From NCBI GenBank assembly GCA_930367215.1, contig OV884056.1:92515285-92579284 (forward strand): a stretch of 64,000 bases of DNA. Reading direction: 5' to 3'. The notes beneath the pieces are model-generated. The model did no database searches and was not told where the DNA came from. It worked only from the letters and a program-made list of their open reading frames with translations. Below are positions 11,029 to 23,013 of this stretch, one piece after another. Every line of letters begins with the position of its first letter. The first letter of the stretch is position 1. This DNA is from Pollenia angustigena (Eukaryota; Arthropoda; Insecta; Diptera; Polleniidae). A program made the translations under genes and the position numbers.

Positions 11029-11482
11029 ATTCTGTCCAAAAAATGCTAATATAAATTTATCAAATTATATGAATATTGTTTTAGTTCTGACTTGTTCTAA
11101 TATAAATTTCACTTAAAAAATCATAATTGATTAAGTCTTCGTGATGTGACATTTTCCACATTTTGTTTTAATAAGTGTGTAGAAAATTGTGTATTGTATT
11201 TAAATTTATTTATTTATTTATTAAACTTATGAATGACTTTATGCAAAAAAAGTTATTATGGCGTATTCACAAGAAACTCCCAAGTTTAATTAAGCGTAGT
11301 TTTAACAATTCCCTGCTGTTGTATTCACGTTCAACTGGAAGTCCAAACTACTCATACTACGCTTTTTCGTCTCTTTTAAAGAAGAAGAAGGTCACGAGTC
11401 CCACAAGAACCTGCAAGAAATGGTTTTTTATGACAATATTGAATCCCACACAAAAACTGCCAAAGCGCCGTATACCCTAGAA
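11029..11482. other. Unassigned DNA with a short coding-like stretch
   Basis: No supported gene. The plus-strand stretch 11385-11482 reads without stops in one frame (HKNLQEMVFYDNIES) until the hAT insertion at 11483, and may be a relic of a mobile element protein. No family recognised. Confidence 0.3.
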
Positions 11483-11687
11483 CAGTGATAACCACTCCAT
11501 AGACTCGCGAGCCAGTCAATAATCGTATTTTTCACACAGACACGGTCGGCAATTCACATGTATATTACAACTTTGTTCGTTTCAAAACATCAGACTATCA
11601 TCAGTCTCTGCGACCGCACACAAGCACATAATATATTTGTGTGCGTGCGTTCGGGGCTTTTTTTAGTTCAGGGCTTGGTTATCACTG
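11483..11687. mobile_element. hAT-like MITE with perfect 8-bp duplication
   Basis: Starts CAGTGATAACCA, ends TGGTTATCACTG, flanked on both sides by CCCTAGAA (11475-11482 and 11688-11695). 205 bp, non-coding. CAGTG end plus 8-bp duplication fits hAT. Confidence 0.8.
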
Positions 11688-12479
11688 CCCTAGAATAGGA
11701 AAACGAAACTTCAAAATGTCCTTCAACGCCATTATGTTAAATGAGTTATTTTTAATACTCAATTTTTTAAAAATCTGTGAAATTCAGGCTAAATGCGAAC
11801 TGCCTTATTTGTTTGGAATAAAATTCTCCTCCGGAAATATTTAATATGTACTTGGTTCGCCGTTTTTCTCTGTAAGGAAACAAATTTTTGCGGAGAAAAA
11901 TGTTGTTCGGAATAAATGGGTGACATAGCCTTAACTATACGAACGTATGTATGTACATACGTAATTAATGCTGAAACATGAAAATACGTACCGTGGTACA
12001 AAATGAGGCAATTGCGTAAAGCAGGAATAACAAAAAACGCGAGTTGCTTTCCCGCTCAGCATCCTATTTTTAACACCCTAGGCTGTATCACTAGAATGAC
12101 TTCCTTTAAGTCTATGTTGCTTCAGTTAGTAAAGTTTCACAACTTTTAACAATTAAACAAACATAATTTTAATTAATCAAAATTTTTGATTATTCGATTA
12201 GTTGCACGACCCTAATAAACATTTGTTTATATTCTCTACCACTAGTGATGAATAAGGGTATGCTAAGATTGTCATTACATGCGAAGCATTTTTAATTTCC
12301 ATTTTAGACTCCAAAAGGTGTATGTATATTCTGGGTGCTTAAGCAATTTTAAGTCGATTTAGCCATGTACGACACACTCAAAAGAAAAGAAGAATATGGG
12401 TAAAAAATATGTAGTTATCTTAAACAGGAATTTAAAACCAGCAAAATCGTTTCATTAGGATAAGAGCTAGGTATACAAA
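11688..12479. other. Unassigned AT-rich DNA
   Basis: No gene. A short ACGTATGTATGTACATACGT palindrome lies near 11942-11961. Confidence 0.3.
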
Positions 12480-13400
12480 TGTGAAACCACCTCCCTAAAA
12501 AATTGATAATTCTTTTACAAAAACTAGCCGAAATGGTGGTGGAATGCACGGATTGATATAAGACTTTGCACAAATTTGTTTTACATAACTAAAAATAACA
12601 ATACAAATTTTTGTGAAGATCGGTCCTTAATTTACCATATGCCCCATATAATGCCCACTCTCAGAAACACTTTAGAACGCCTTAAACTGTATCGAATTAT
12701 GCTATTGTAATAAAATTTCTTCCGTCGTAGTTTTATAAGAATAAAAATCACGGTAAATAATTTCGCGAAGTTCGGTCTATAATTTACAATATGTCCCATA
12801 TAAAGCCCACTCTGAAAATAATTTGAATATGTCTATAAATGTAGAAAATGTAGATATTTTAGTTTTACTTTATCCGATTAAGCTTTATATGGCCAGAAAT
12901 AACAAAAAAATAAAAATTGATTTCCGTTAAAAAATTTGGGATATTAATTGAGAAATTAATAATAATTCACTTGATTAAACGTTTAATTAATTTGATTAAA
13001 AGTTTAATTCACTTGATTACATTTTTAATTAATTGGTGAAAACTTTTGGAGAATTTTTTCTGTGTGCGATTATGTGATATTTGGTCCATAATATACCATA
13101 GGTCCCATATAAAGCAGCCTTCTGGAAATAATTTTAGTACAACTCAAACGGTTACGAAACAGGATATTTAATTCAAAAGATTTGAAATAAAGTTTTATAT
13201 GATTAAAAATAAATAGCATTAAACTTTTCGATTGCCGGTCAAAAATTTATTATAGGGCGGCTTAGCCATATGTGCTTCCCAGAGGAGTAAAAGGAACAAA
13301 TATAATATATAAGACGCAAGCAACTGTAATACTTACGACCGCTTTTATAAAGATAAGAAAATAATTAATAAATCCCATATAGAGCTTTCTCCTGAAATAG
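12480..13400. repeat. Dispersed dipteran repeat, GGTCCATAATTTACCATA units
   Basis: The phrase (T)CGGTCCATAATTTACCATAT followed by CCCATATAAAGCCCAC recurs, degenerate, near 12625, 12770, 13080 and 13370. The same phrase occurs near 34080, 55040 and 55150. Non-coding; the repeat family is unnamed here. Confidence 0.5.
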
Positions 13401-14397
13401 TCTAATAGCCCATTTACACTTCAACGAAATTGAGTACTTCGAGCAAAAATCTTGTTGTTTTTGCCCAATTTCTATTTCCATTTTAAATATGTGTGTGTCA
13501 TGAAAATTTTTTCCTATTTGTATGGAAATTGTTATTGAGTTTTCTCAGTAAATTGTGAATAAAATTAAAAGTTGTGCACCGATTACATTGAATCAAATCT
13601 TAATTTATTTGAAATATGTTAAGCTAAATGTTTTTAAAACAAAACTTTGATTTTTGTTGCATTTTTTTTATGAACTTTTAAAGAAAAAAAACTTAGTTTT
13701 TTATTCAAAATTTTTCTTTTTTTTTTCAAAAATTCAACGATATCACTGAAACCACTGGGATATTAAATTAAAAAAAAAAACGGCTTAAAGATAATATTGT
13801 TGCCGAGTTTAGGATTTTTTTAACTGAATATGGTTTTCAAGTTATTCCAATATACATATGTATGTAGTGAAAGTGCCTTATTTTTGGATATAACTGTATA
13901 TATCGAAAAGTAGAGCTGATAGAGAAAAATGGAGATTAGAATTGAAATCAGCGACTTCAAATTAGTAAAAATTTGCAATCAAATTCGAGACTGCAAAATG
14001 ATTTTCGATTCATCAAGTGGAATAACATTTTGTGTAAAGGATGATGATTGACTATTGATTGTCAGAACGTCGTCAATGGCGGTTAGTGTAAAACGGCAAA
14101 CCCCTCTGAAGAGATTGTGTGGTTCCAATCGAAACATGTTAGAGCAACCTGCCGTGAAAACCTGGGTTCGATTTCCAGTTCAGTCAATAATGAACAATTA
14201 TTAATAAATTTTATTTTATTTCATTTTGTAAAATTCCTTTCTTCATAAAAATAATTTAATGAAATTTGATGAACTTAATGCTAGAAACACAATTGAGCCA
14301 TATGTATGTCGTAGGGCGTAACGGCGTAAATTGTTAGAAACACGCTTCACTTACCCACAATTCCGTCGCAAACATATTTTGTTTCTTTTTGATAATA
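13401..14397. other. Unassigned DNA, left part of a possible larger TIR element
   Basis: Starts near a CCCATTTACACTTCAACGAA sequence (about 13410) that has an inverted, imperfect partner near 16410-16438. Otherwise AT-rich with no coding signal. Confidence 0.3.
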
Positions 14398-15519
14398 CAG
14401 TAATATCCCGGTTTAACGAATTATATATTGCCCTTTAGTTATATCGAAAAATTCGTTAAATCCCGAGGATTTTTTTTAATACATTTTTATTAATAAAACA
14501 ATAATAATATTAATAAAACAATAATAACACAAACAAAAAATAAATACTTTTTATAATTTTCCATTAAATGAGTACATCTTTTGGGCATTTGGATGGATGT
14601 CAACTTTACAAAAACCACAAATATTACGTTAAATTTGAAATTTGTAAACAAAAGAAAAAAATTCTTTGTACCGTACAAATTTTTATTGTGGAGAGCAAGT
14701 ATTTTCTTTGTAAGACAGTGTTCCCAGTTTTGGGGATTTTTTTTGGTAATTGGGGATAAACATTTCGTAAAAATCCCCAGGGGATTTTTTTTGGGGAAAA
14801 GCACTTTTTTCGCTGGGGATTTTTGGGAATAATATATTATTATAAGTTCCTTTTTTGCAATGGAAAGACAGATTTGGTCAAGATTTGAGCTCAAATTTTA
14901 GTCTTTTGTGCGGTTTAAACTTTTTCAAGAAATTGTTGAAATAGTTTTAAATATGGTTTTGTACCAACTGTTGAACTAGCCTTTTTCTGTAATGAATACA
15001 ACCATAATCAATATTTGTAACAGAATGCAATATAAGTGTGGCTGATGAATCAGAGGATTTTGATTCCCTAGTTTTTGAAATGATATATATTGACGCATAA
15101 TTATTTTTCTTTTGCGTTCGAACGTTACCCTTGTTATATACTATACATGTGTATATGTATGCATATTTTTCCATTGACATAATGTTATGTATTTTATTTT
15201 TAAGAAAATGTGGGGGTTTTTGGGGATAAGAAAATAGCTATTTTGGGGATTTTTGGGGTTGAAAAATCGAAAATTGGGGATAAGGCTTAAAATAAAACTG
15301 GGAACCCTGTTGTAAGAAACGAAAATACTTCTCTTAACTCGTTGTTTTCAGTAAAATCGCTCTTAAAATATGGTAAAAATTTATACAAAAACAAAAGAGA
15401 ATGGATGCAAAAATGTTTGCTGTTTGTTCGTAATATAAGGTACTCAATGGAAAAAATATGACCGTACGTTAAATCGCGAATTCGTTAAACTGAGTATACG
15501 TTAAACCGGGATACCACTG
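14398..15519. mobile_element. pogo-like element split by a hAT insertion
   Basis: Inverted ends CAGTAATATCCCGGTTTAAC and GTTAAACCGGGATACCACTG, preceded by TA on the left (right flank CA). Both ends also hold GTTAAAC/CGAATT repeats. A hAT element (14716-15309) sits inside it with its own 8-bp duplication, so the original length was about 520 bp. Confidence 0.72.
14716..15309. mobile_element. hAT-like element, TTGTAAGA duplication, nested in pogo-like element
   Basis: Starts CAGTGTTCCCAGTTTTGGGG, ends AAAACTGGGAACCCTG. Flanked by TTGTAAGA at 14708-14715 and 15310-15317 (perfect). Interior repeats TTGGGGATTTTT. 594 bp, non-coding. Confidence 0.83.
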
Positions 15520-16451
15520 CAACATAAAAAAATTCCGAGTTTATTCAAATTATGGTTTTTTTTTCTATTTTGTCTTATTTTGTTATAAAATATTTATTTT
15601 GAAAACACAAAAATAATTTCATTTTATATTTCGATTTTTTTTTCTATGACAGTACGGTCGTATACGGCGCGCCGCGGCGTATGAAATAGAATTAGATCTA
15701 ATACATATGACGACGAACGAAGTAGATACGCTTTTACATCTACGTCAGCTTTTGTGTGCCTTTGTATAAAATGATATACGTTTTAATTTGACAACGTATC
15801 AACGTCGTACGCTTCTACGGTGATACGTTGCAATTGTGTTCCTACGGTAACCCTGATTAAAAATATTAATATTAAAAAATGTTGAGAAAACTGTGAAAAA
15901 AATGGAACAGACAAGTAAAATTTATAAAAAAAATTAAGAAGAAAATGCCTTTATCATTTTACGTATGTCAGTCCTTCTTAAAAAACTTTCAGTCAGCTGT
16001 TTTTGTTATTAAACCCAAATTTCGCTAATTTAAACTTCATTCAATAACTGAGACAAATGGGTCTTCAATCAACTCTGTTTTATTTAATACGATTTTATAC
16101 TTCAAAGCGTGAGTATATATTTCGTTTGTATTGTAAATAAATTAATCTGCTGAAAGAGAGAGAAAGAGTTTCGTCAACTGTTTTATTATGGTAGATTTAA
16201 AACATGTGTTTACTATACCTTTTTGTGTTATTTTTTATTTTGTAAGTATGTACATCGTAGCAAGTTAAATACATTTTGGCGGTGTTGTAAATGTAAGTAC
16301 GTTAACTACATTAATAGGTTTAACAAGGTCTACAAGGGTGTTTTACTACCAAGAGTGAAAACCGCATATGTTAACGCACTAGATTTTGTGGAAGATTAAA
16401 AATTAATTCTACTAGATTTCATTGAAGTGTAAAAGGGGTATGTATGTACAT
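15520..16451. other. Unassigned DNA with a CG-rich palindromic patch
   Basis: At 15655-15680 GTATACGGCGCGCCGCGGCG stands out in AT-rich DNA, and CGTATCAACGTCGTACG lies near 15800. Together they may be the ends of an old insertion, ending with TACGGTAACCCTG at 15843-15855. No gene. Confidence 0.3.
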
Positions 16452-17617
16452 TAGGGTGGCCGTTATTGTCTTTTTTTTTGATTTCTTATATTCTCCCCCC
16501 CCAAATCGGTTCAGTTTTATGTAAAAAAAAATACAAAAAAATTTCGTAGCGATAAGTTGTGTTTTAGGGGGGGGCATCCGCCCCTCAAAGTTTGCCATCA
16601 AGCCATTTATTCAAATGTAATTTGTTTGCATATGACTATCTCTTAAAAACAACATTTTACAAGAACATGATATATGGCAATATTTTAGCTCTTCTAGTCA
16701 ACAACATTAGCCTCGAAGAAAGTTTTTTGCTAAAATTAATATTTAAGAAAATAATTAAGAAAATAACAACAAAATTCCAAACATTTTATATACGTTTTAT
16801 ATATATAAAAGAGGGATTTAATGTCAAGTGAACTAATTTTGAAATCGATGTCTTTCGATTTGGATGAAATTTGCACCAACGTTAGTCCTATTGAATAGTA
16901 GTTTAGACACAAATTTTCAACAAGATCGGTCAAAAAGTTTCTGAGTTTGGGGGGGTCAAAGTTTGAAATTTTGGCCATATAGGTGTTCTTTCACATCCAT
17001 GTAACTTATTACCAATTGGGGTTAGCAAAATTTGTCCCAAGCAGCTTAGATAGCTATTTGATCAATCTTTAAAAAAAAATTTTTTTTGTTTTTTTTTGAA
17101 TTTTTTAAAATTTTTTTTTTAAATTTACAACTTGGCAAAAAAAAAAAAAAAAAAAGTTTTAAATATAAAAAAAATATGTTAAAAAAAATTTCATCCAAAT
17201 CGAAAGATTTCGATTTCAAAATTAGTTCACTTGACATTAAATCCCTCTTTTATATATATAAAACGTATATAAAATGTTTGGAATTTTGTTGTTATTTTCT
17301 TAATTATTTTCTTAAATATTAATTTTAGCAAAAAACTTTCTTCGAGGCTAATGTTGTTGACTAGAAGAGCTAAAATATTGCCATATACCATGTTCTTGTA
17401 AAATGTTGTTTTTAAGAGATAGTCATATGCAAACAAATTACATTTGAATAAATGGCTTGATGGCAAACTTTGAGGGGCCGACGCCCCCCCTAAAACACAA
17501 CTTATCGCTACGAAATTTTTTTGTATTTTTTTTTATATAAAACTGAACCGATTTGGGGGGGGAGAATATAAGAAATCAAAAAAAAAAAAGTTCTCCATAC
17601 AACTAACGGCCACGCTA
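16452..17617. mobile_element. Foldback DNA transposon, 1.17 kb, arms about 420 bp
   Basis: Left arm 16452-16873 and right arm 17187-17617 are inverted copies. Ends are TAGGGTGGCCGTTA and TAACGGCCACGCTA. Both sides are flanked by the 8-bp duplication ATGTACAT (16444-16451, 17618-17625), which is itself a palindrome. The two mirror-image 79-codon frames (16592-16831 plus, 17227-17466 minus) are products of the inversion, not genes. The spacer 16874-17186 is A/T-run rich. The 8-bp duplication suggests hAT-related mobilisation. Confidence 0.82.
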
Positions 17618-18339
17618 ATGTACATCTGTCGGTGGGGGGTATCAAAGATTCCAACTTATTTGTATTCTAAAAAAAGTTTTAAATTACAAAAAAATCTTTA
17701 AGACATTTTTCATTAAAAATATTTATGAAAAGTTAAAATAAAAACTTTTTTTCTAAGAACGTATTGCATAAAATAAACTTCAAAGGATTTTCACTCATTT
17801 ATATGTAAAATTTGTTTAAAAAAACCTGTTGCAGATACAATTACAACTTCCTGTATAGCAACTTACACACTCATACAAATTTCTATAAAACAATAAGTTT
17901 TAAAAAGGATAAAAGAGAGACATGTGACTTAAATTTTAAATAAGTGCAACTATTTTTTCCTACAACACCAAATCAAGTTAAACGTGTACGTCTTACTGTC
18001 ATTCATAACATCCAACAGATACAAACTCAACTTTCTAAGATGCAAAAATAATTGACCAATTCATATTGTTATGTAAAATATTTACATATAAATTTATAAA
18101 AAGGGATAAAACAAAAAATAAATGGTAGAATAGCTGGTCAAGATCTAGGGAACACCCTACATAAGGTTTGAATTTTTTAGTTTTGTTTTTCTGATTTAAC
18201 CATTAAATGCCCAAGAACATCTTTTTTGATAAAAAAAAAAAAAATATATGATGCGTAAAATGGTAAAAAAATCAACTGCGTACCAATTTTGTGGAAAAAA
18301 ATTTTGTTTTTAAAGTTATTTAGACAATAGTGGTCCATA
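17618..18339. other. Unassigned AT-rich DNA
   Basis: No gene or repeat ends recognised. Confidence 0.3.
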
Positions 18340-19085
18340 TAATTTAATCTTTGAAGATTATTTCATGCAAATGTTGACCGTGACCGCGCCTCAAATATTC
18401 CATCCGCTTAGTCCAATTTTGGCATACTCTTTCCAACATTTCGGCCGGTGTCTCATGAATAAATGCTTCAATGTTTTCTTCCAATGCGTCAATTGAAGCG
18501 CGCATGTGTGTATAGACATGAGCTTTAACATAGCCCCACAAAAATAGTATAAAGCTGTTAAATCGCACGATCTAGGCGGGCCAATTGACCGGTCCCGAAT
18601 GTGAAATAAAATGTTGACCGAACTCGCCTCTCAATAAGTCCATTGTTAAGCGTGCTGTGTGGCATGTGGCACCGTCTTGTTGAAACCACATGTCATGCAA
18701 GTCAAGCTCTTGCATTTTGGGCAAGTTGGATATCATCTCACGGTAGCGCTCACCATTCACAGTTACGTTACAATTCGCATCATCTTTGAAGAAGTACGGT
18801 CCAATGATGCCACCAGGCCAAAAACCTCACCAAACTGTGACTTTTTCTGGATGCATTGGTAGCTCTTGCAATGCTTCTGGCTGGTCTTCACTCCAAAATC
18901 GCCAATTCTGCTTATTAACATACCGAATAGCTGCTTCAGTGGGTCGATTAAACTGACCATAAAATGGAAGAAGCGCGCGATGAACTTTCTTAATAGATAA
19001 TAAAATTCAATAATTTGCAAGCGTTGTTCGTTTGTAAGACGATTCATGGTTAAATTACGAATAATCAGCTAACAATAACGACTGC
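18340..19085 (-). pseudogene. rosa-like (Tc1/mariner superfamily) transposase, internally deleted
   Basis: On the minus strand it starts MNRLTNEQRLQIIEFYY at 19047 and ends with GHGQHLHEIIFKD at 18344. Middle parts, WFQQDGATCH and RLTMDLLRGEFGQHFI, lie in 18760-18572. Joining of the frames FNRPTEAAIR and YVNKQN near 18925 shows a large internal deletion that removes the DNA-binding C-terminal part and the first catalytic Asp. A frameshift occurs near 18575. The third catalytic Asp is Tyr (ALYYF, family pattern PLDYF). The spacing in related proteins as I recall them is DD41D, the rosa clade. Non-functional. Confidence 0.75.
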
Positions 19086-19089
19086 GGCA

Positions 19090-20818
19090 CCCTTTACAAA
19101 ATAAGTAAAAAACTTGTAGATAAAGACCACCACACAGAACATCCGGTAAGAGATATCAACGGGTCTTTATTAATATCTGGCGAAGAACAGCTACGGCGCT
19201 GGATAGAGCATTTCTCCACGGTACTCAACAACATCTTTTCTGAGAACCCGCAACCAAATGTGTCGTATTCATTATTCCGAGTGCCCGTATTAAAACCGAC
19301 CCTCCATCTATAAACGAGATTGTTACTGCTATCCGCCAACTACCGTCTGGTAAAGCTGCTGGTATAGATGGGATACCAGTTGAACTGTTAAAAGTCGACC
19401 CAACTCTTACTGCGCAAATATTTCTGCCTATTATAACCACCGCGTGGGAACAGGAGGAGTTTCCTACGGAATGGAAAGAAGGTATAATCATCAAACTTCC
19501 CAAGAAGGGCAACTTAAAGGAATGTCATAACTGGAGAGGTATATGTGTTCTCCCAGCTATTGCTAAGATCATAGCTAAAATTATATTACTCCGTATCAAA
19601 GACCATCTTGAATCGACTATTGGTGAATTCCAAGCTGGTTTCCGCAGCGGGTTTTCCTGTGCAGACCACATTAATACGCTTAGAATTATTATTGAGCAAT
19701 CTGCGGAATATAAGTCTAACATTCATCTATTATTCATAGACTTCGAAAAAGCTTTCGATAGCGTAAACCGTGACCGTATTTGGTCTGCTCTGGGAAACAG
19801 GGGAATTCCACCCAAAATCATTGCAATGATAAAAGCTAGCTACAGCAATGCTAATTGCTACGTTCTTCACAAAGGCCGTCTATCGGACCCCTTTGCTGTA
19901 CAAAGTGGAGTTAGGCAGGGTTGTATCTTATCACCAATTCTTTTTCTAATCGTTATGGGTGACGTGTTAAGCGCAGCACTTCAAAATAATAGACGTTGTA
20001 GTGGCATAAGATGGAAGCTCAATTGGAGTCACTTGAGCCACCAAGCATATGCTGATGACATCTGCCTCCTTTCGAATAGCATCAACAACGTACTTTATAT
20101 GGCGGAATCTATATCCCAAGCATCAACACCTGCGGGTCAACGTATAAATATCCCTAAAACAAAACTGCTAAGCTCATGCAGAGACATGCCTACTAATGAC
20201 TTGTGTTATGAGCAAGTTAACTACTTTTGCTACCTGGGTAGCACCGTATCTGTCGATGGAGGAAGTGATCTTGATGTTGATAACAGAATAAAAAAGGCAA
20301 GAGCAGCTTTCGGGTTATTAGCTCCATTGTGGCAAAACAATAATATAAGCCTTCGCACTAAAATACGAATTTTTAATTCAAATGTAAAATCAGTTTTATT
20401 ATACGCATGTAATACATGGAAGGTAACAGTTCAGCTAACCAACCGCCTACAAATATTTGTTAACCGCTGTCTGAGACGTATTCTTCGCATATTTTGGCCA
20501 AGAACAATTTCAAACGACGAATTACTACGAAGAACTAATCAAGTTGAAATTGCCATTGAAATAAGACGTAGAAAGTGGAACTGGATTGGCCATACGTTGA
20601 GAAGGGATGATAACAACATAGCGAAGCATGCCTTACAATGGAACCCCTTCAATAACGTGAATCGTGGAGTCGGCCGACCTCGTATAACCTGGAGAAGATC
20701 TACAGAGGATGAAATGAGGTCTCTAAATTTGAGCTGGAGTCAACTTCGAAATCTTGCACAAAACCGTGTTCGTTGGAAGTCAGCCGTAGTGGACGCCCTA
20801 TGCTCCAATAGGAGTTAA
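19090..20818 (+). pseudogene. Non-LTR retrotransposon (RTE-like LINE) reverse transcriptase, 5' truncated
   Basis: An almost intact reverse transcriptase: open from about 19262 to the stop at 20818 in one frame, with a frameshift near 19255-19290 separating an upstream part (EEQLRRWIEHFSTVLN). Motifs: SGKAAGIDGIP; motif A LLFIDFEKAFDS; SGVRQGCILSP; catalytic YADDICLL; then a C-terminal zinc-free region with RRRKWNWIGHTLRRDD and GRPRITWRRS. No endonuclease domain, so it is 5' truncated, as usual for LINEs. It begins immediately beside the rosa-like relic. The clade (RTE versus relatives) is uncertain. Confidence 0.82.
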
Positions 20819-21890
20819 ATTGTTTTTTTTTACTTTGAGCCAACACTCAGGGGATGCTCCTATTAATGCAATGCATTGTGTTGGTATAAAAAATAGGTTA
20901 TGAGGAGGAGGAAAGACGTTAAGTTTGAAGCCGGAAGTTTGTTCCACATACGGCTAGTTCGACCGAAAAACGAATATTTTATGTAATGCGTTGTGCGATA
21001 TAGTGGACAGTCGAAAAATCACGGATGTGATCTGCTGGAACGACGAGTACTACGGCGGACACCCAGGTATGAGTTCAATCTCAACTGAACACTTACCATT
21101 GTAATATCGATAGAACAATGATGCACAAAATACATTCCGACGATGCTAAAATGAGTCAATAGAGCTGGAAACCTTACGACCTCACCCGGAGATCGTCGTA
21201 AGGTCATGATTGAGTGTGTCGTTCCTGTTCCGCCTCATAGCTTTAACCTCGGGAAGGCTTGGTCTATGATTAAAGGAAAATTAATGACAAAAGCTGCTGT
21301 CATCTGCGAAACAATAGATAGGATTGGAAGTTAGACCCAGGGGGTCGATAAGAAAAATAAGAAAAAGTGAAGGAGAATGAACAGAAAAAACTCATCTTAT
21401 GAGAACCCATCTATATGAGCTTCTTTAAAGCGCAGCATATGAATAAAAATAAAGCGGTAAACAAAAATGAATTTTTTATTTGCTGGTTAGTGCCCATTGT
21501 ATCTTAGAAGATATAACCATTGGATACAGCTTTATGGCGGGTCTACGAACCCAATTGTTTTTAGGATATTACTAATAGCGTTTGGACATATATTCGAACC
21601 ACCTTATATTTTTCTGGACCTCAATTTCTGCTCAGATATATATATATATATATAATCAAAAATATAATTTTACGGCTATTTAAACATAAAAATCTAAAAT
21701 TTTTTCATAAAAATAAATTTCTTTTTTATTTTCACTTAAATTGAGCCCGTGGGATTTTTTTCTTTTTAGTCTTTAAAGATACAGTGGGCCTTTACGGATT
21801 AAAAGACTTTTTTATGAAAAGCATTAACATTTTAATATAGAATGGGTTAAAAATGATATGCAAGCAGAAACATATCATTGGATTCAAAAA
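20819..21890. other. LINE 3' tail and unassigned DNA
   Basis: 20819-20900 holds TTTTTTTTTT and a short tail that probably belongs to the LINE. 20930-21350 is GC-richer than its surroundings and contains a hairpin ACCTTACGAC...GTCGTAAGGT (21171-21205); origin unknown. The remainder is AT-rich with a (TA)n run near 21640. Confidence 0.35.
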
Positions 21891-22261
21891 TCTATATAAA
21901 TAAAATTGTCACGTTACTAACTGATTTATCATCGCACAGCCTAAACGCCTAAAGCTAAAAACTTGATATTTGGACAGGAGGTTGGTCTCTCCACAAATCG
22001 ATCCACTAAGACCGGATTTTTGAAAATTTCAATGTTTAGGGGAAAAACGGTTGAATTTGGTAACATTATATCTCCAGAGCTGCAAGAGATAAAAAATGTA
22101 ATACTTGTCGTTGTTCTTTAGAAACACGGACAGATGTCTGATAATTTTTTTAAATTCGGCCCTTTTAGGTAGTAAGCGGTTGAAAAAACGGTTGAAACCT
22201 GTAATTTGGACATTTTTTCCACCCCATCTATCTTTAAAACCAATAAACATAGAAATACAGT

Positions 22262-22402
22262 TTATCTACCTGTTCATCTATTCTTCGGTCTCTTAATTTA
22301 CATTTAAAACAAAAACAAATAAAAAAAATATTGTTTTTGTTTTACATGTTAGCTAAGTGAACGAAGTGTTCGTGCGAAAATAGATGAACAGGCAGTATAT
22401 TT
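22262..22402. mobile_element. Small MITE nested in Helitron copy 2
   Basis: Ends CTACCTGTTCATCTATT and its inverted AATAGATGAACAGGCAG; inner arms AAAACAAAAAC and GTTTTTGTTTT. Absent at the matching site in the Helitron copy at 29312-30594. About 140 bp. Confidence 0.65.
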
Positions 22403-22704
22403 TACATTCGAAACTTATCTAAAAAGTACAAATACGAATTCGTTAATTATTTTTTGAAATTCGAACGTTTAAGGGGCGAAAGTCTTAACTATATTTGGTA
22501 CTTTGTTTACAAAACATTTTTCTTCATTCATCAACATTGACATATATATATTAATGTATGGCGTCGCACTATAATATTGAAATTATTGATACTTTAATGG
22601 GGAGAAAAAAGTACAAAAAGGGGGAAATCCAGGAAGTTAAATTCTTAATTATAGTTTATATTATACATATAAACATAAAATCCAACATGCAACATCCTAA
22701 AGCC

Positions 22705-23013
22705 TAGATTACACTATCTCACAAGTCTTACGTATTCCATAATACTTTGTGAGATAGAAATCTAATAAGTTTTGATGCGACTGTCAAAAAATCTAATGTA
22801 ATATGACAGTTTGTGTTCACACCATCACACAAAGTATAAAGTATTATTGTTTAGAAATTTTTCAAAAAACGATGAAGTCGTATGGGATGTCAAATTTTTT
22901 TCATAATACTTGTCATTTTCGTGACACATTGCATTCACACTTTCACACTTTGTCATATTACTTGAGTTTTTGACATGTATTAATACAAAGTATAATAGTG
23001 TAATCTAGCCTTA
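22705..23013. mobile_element. MITE Z nested in Helitron copy 2
   Basis: Inverted ends CTAGATTACACTAT and ATAGTGTAATCTAG. Inside is TTTGTGAGATAG/ACACAAAGTAT-type sequence. About 309 bp; boundaries are ±5 bp. The corresponding Helitron site in copy 3 lacks it. Confidence 0.65.

Noticed and set aside
16592..17466. Two opposite 79-codon ORFs with nearly identical products
   Set aside because: They are mirror images created by the arms of a foldback element.
21000..21350. Small gene in the GC-richer stretch after the LINE
   Set aside because: Only short frames on either strand, none with a recognisable start context, splice pattern or domain.
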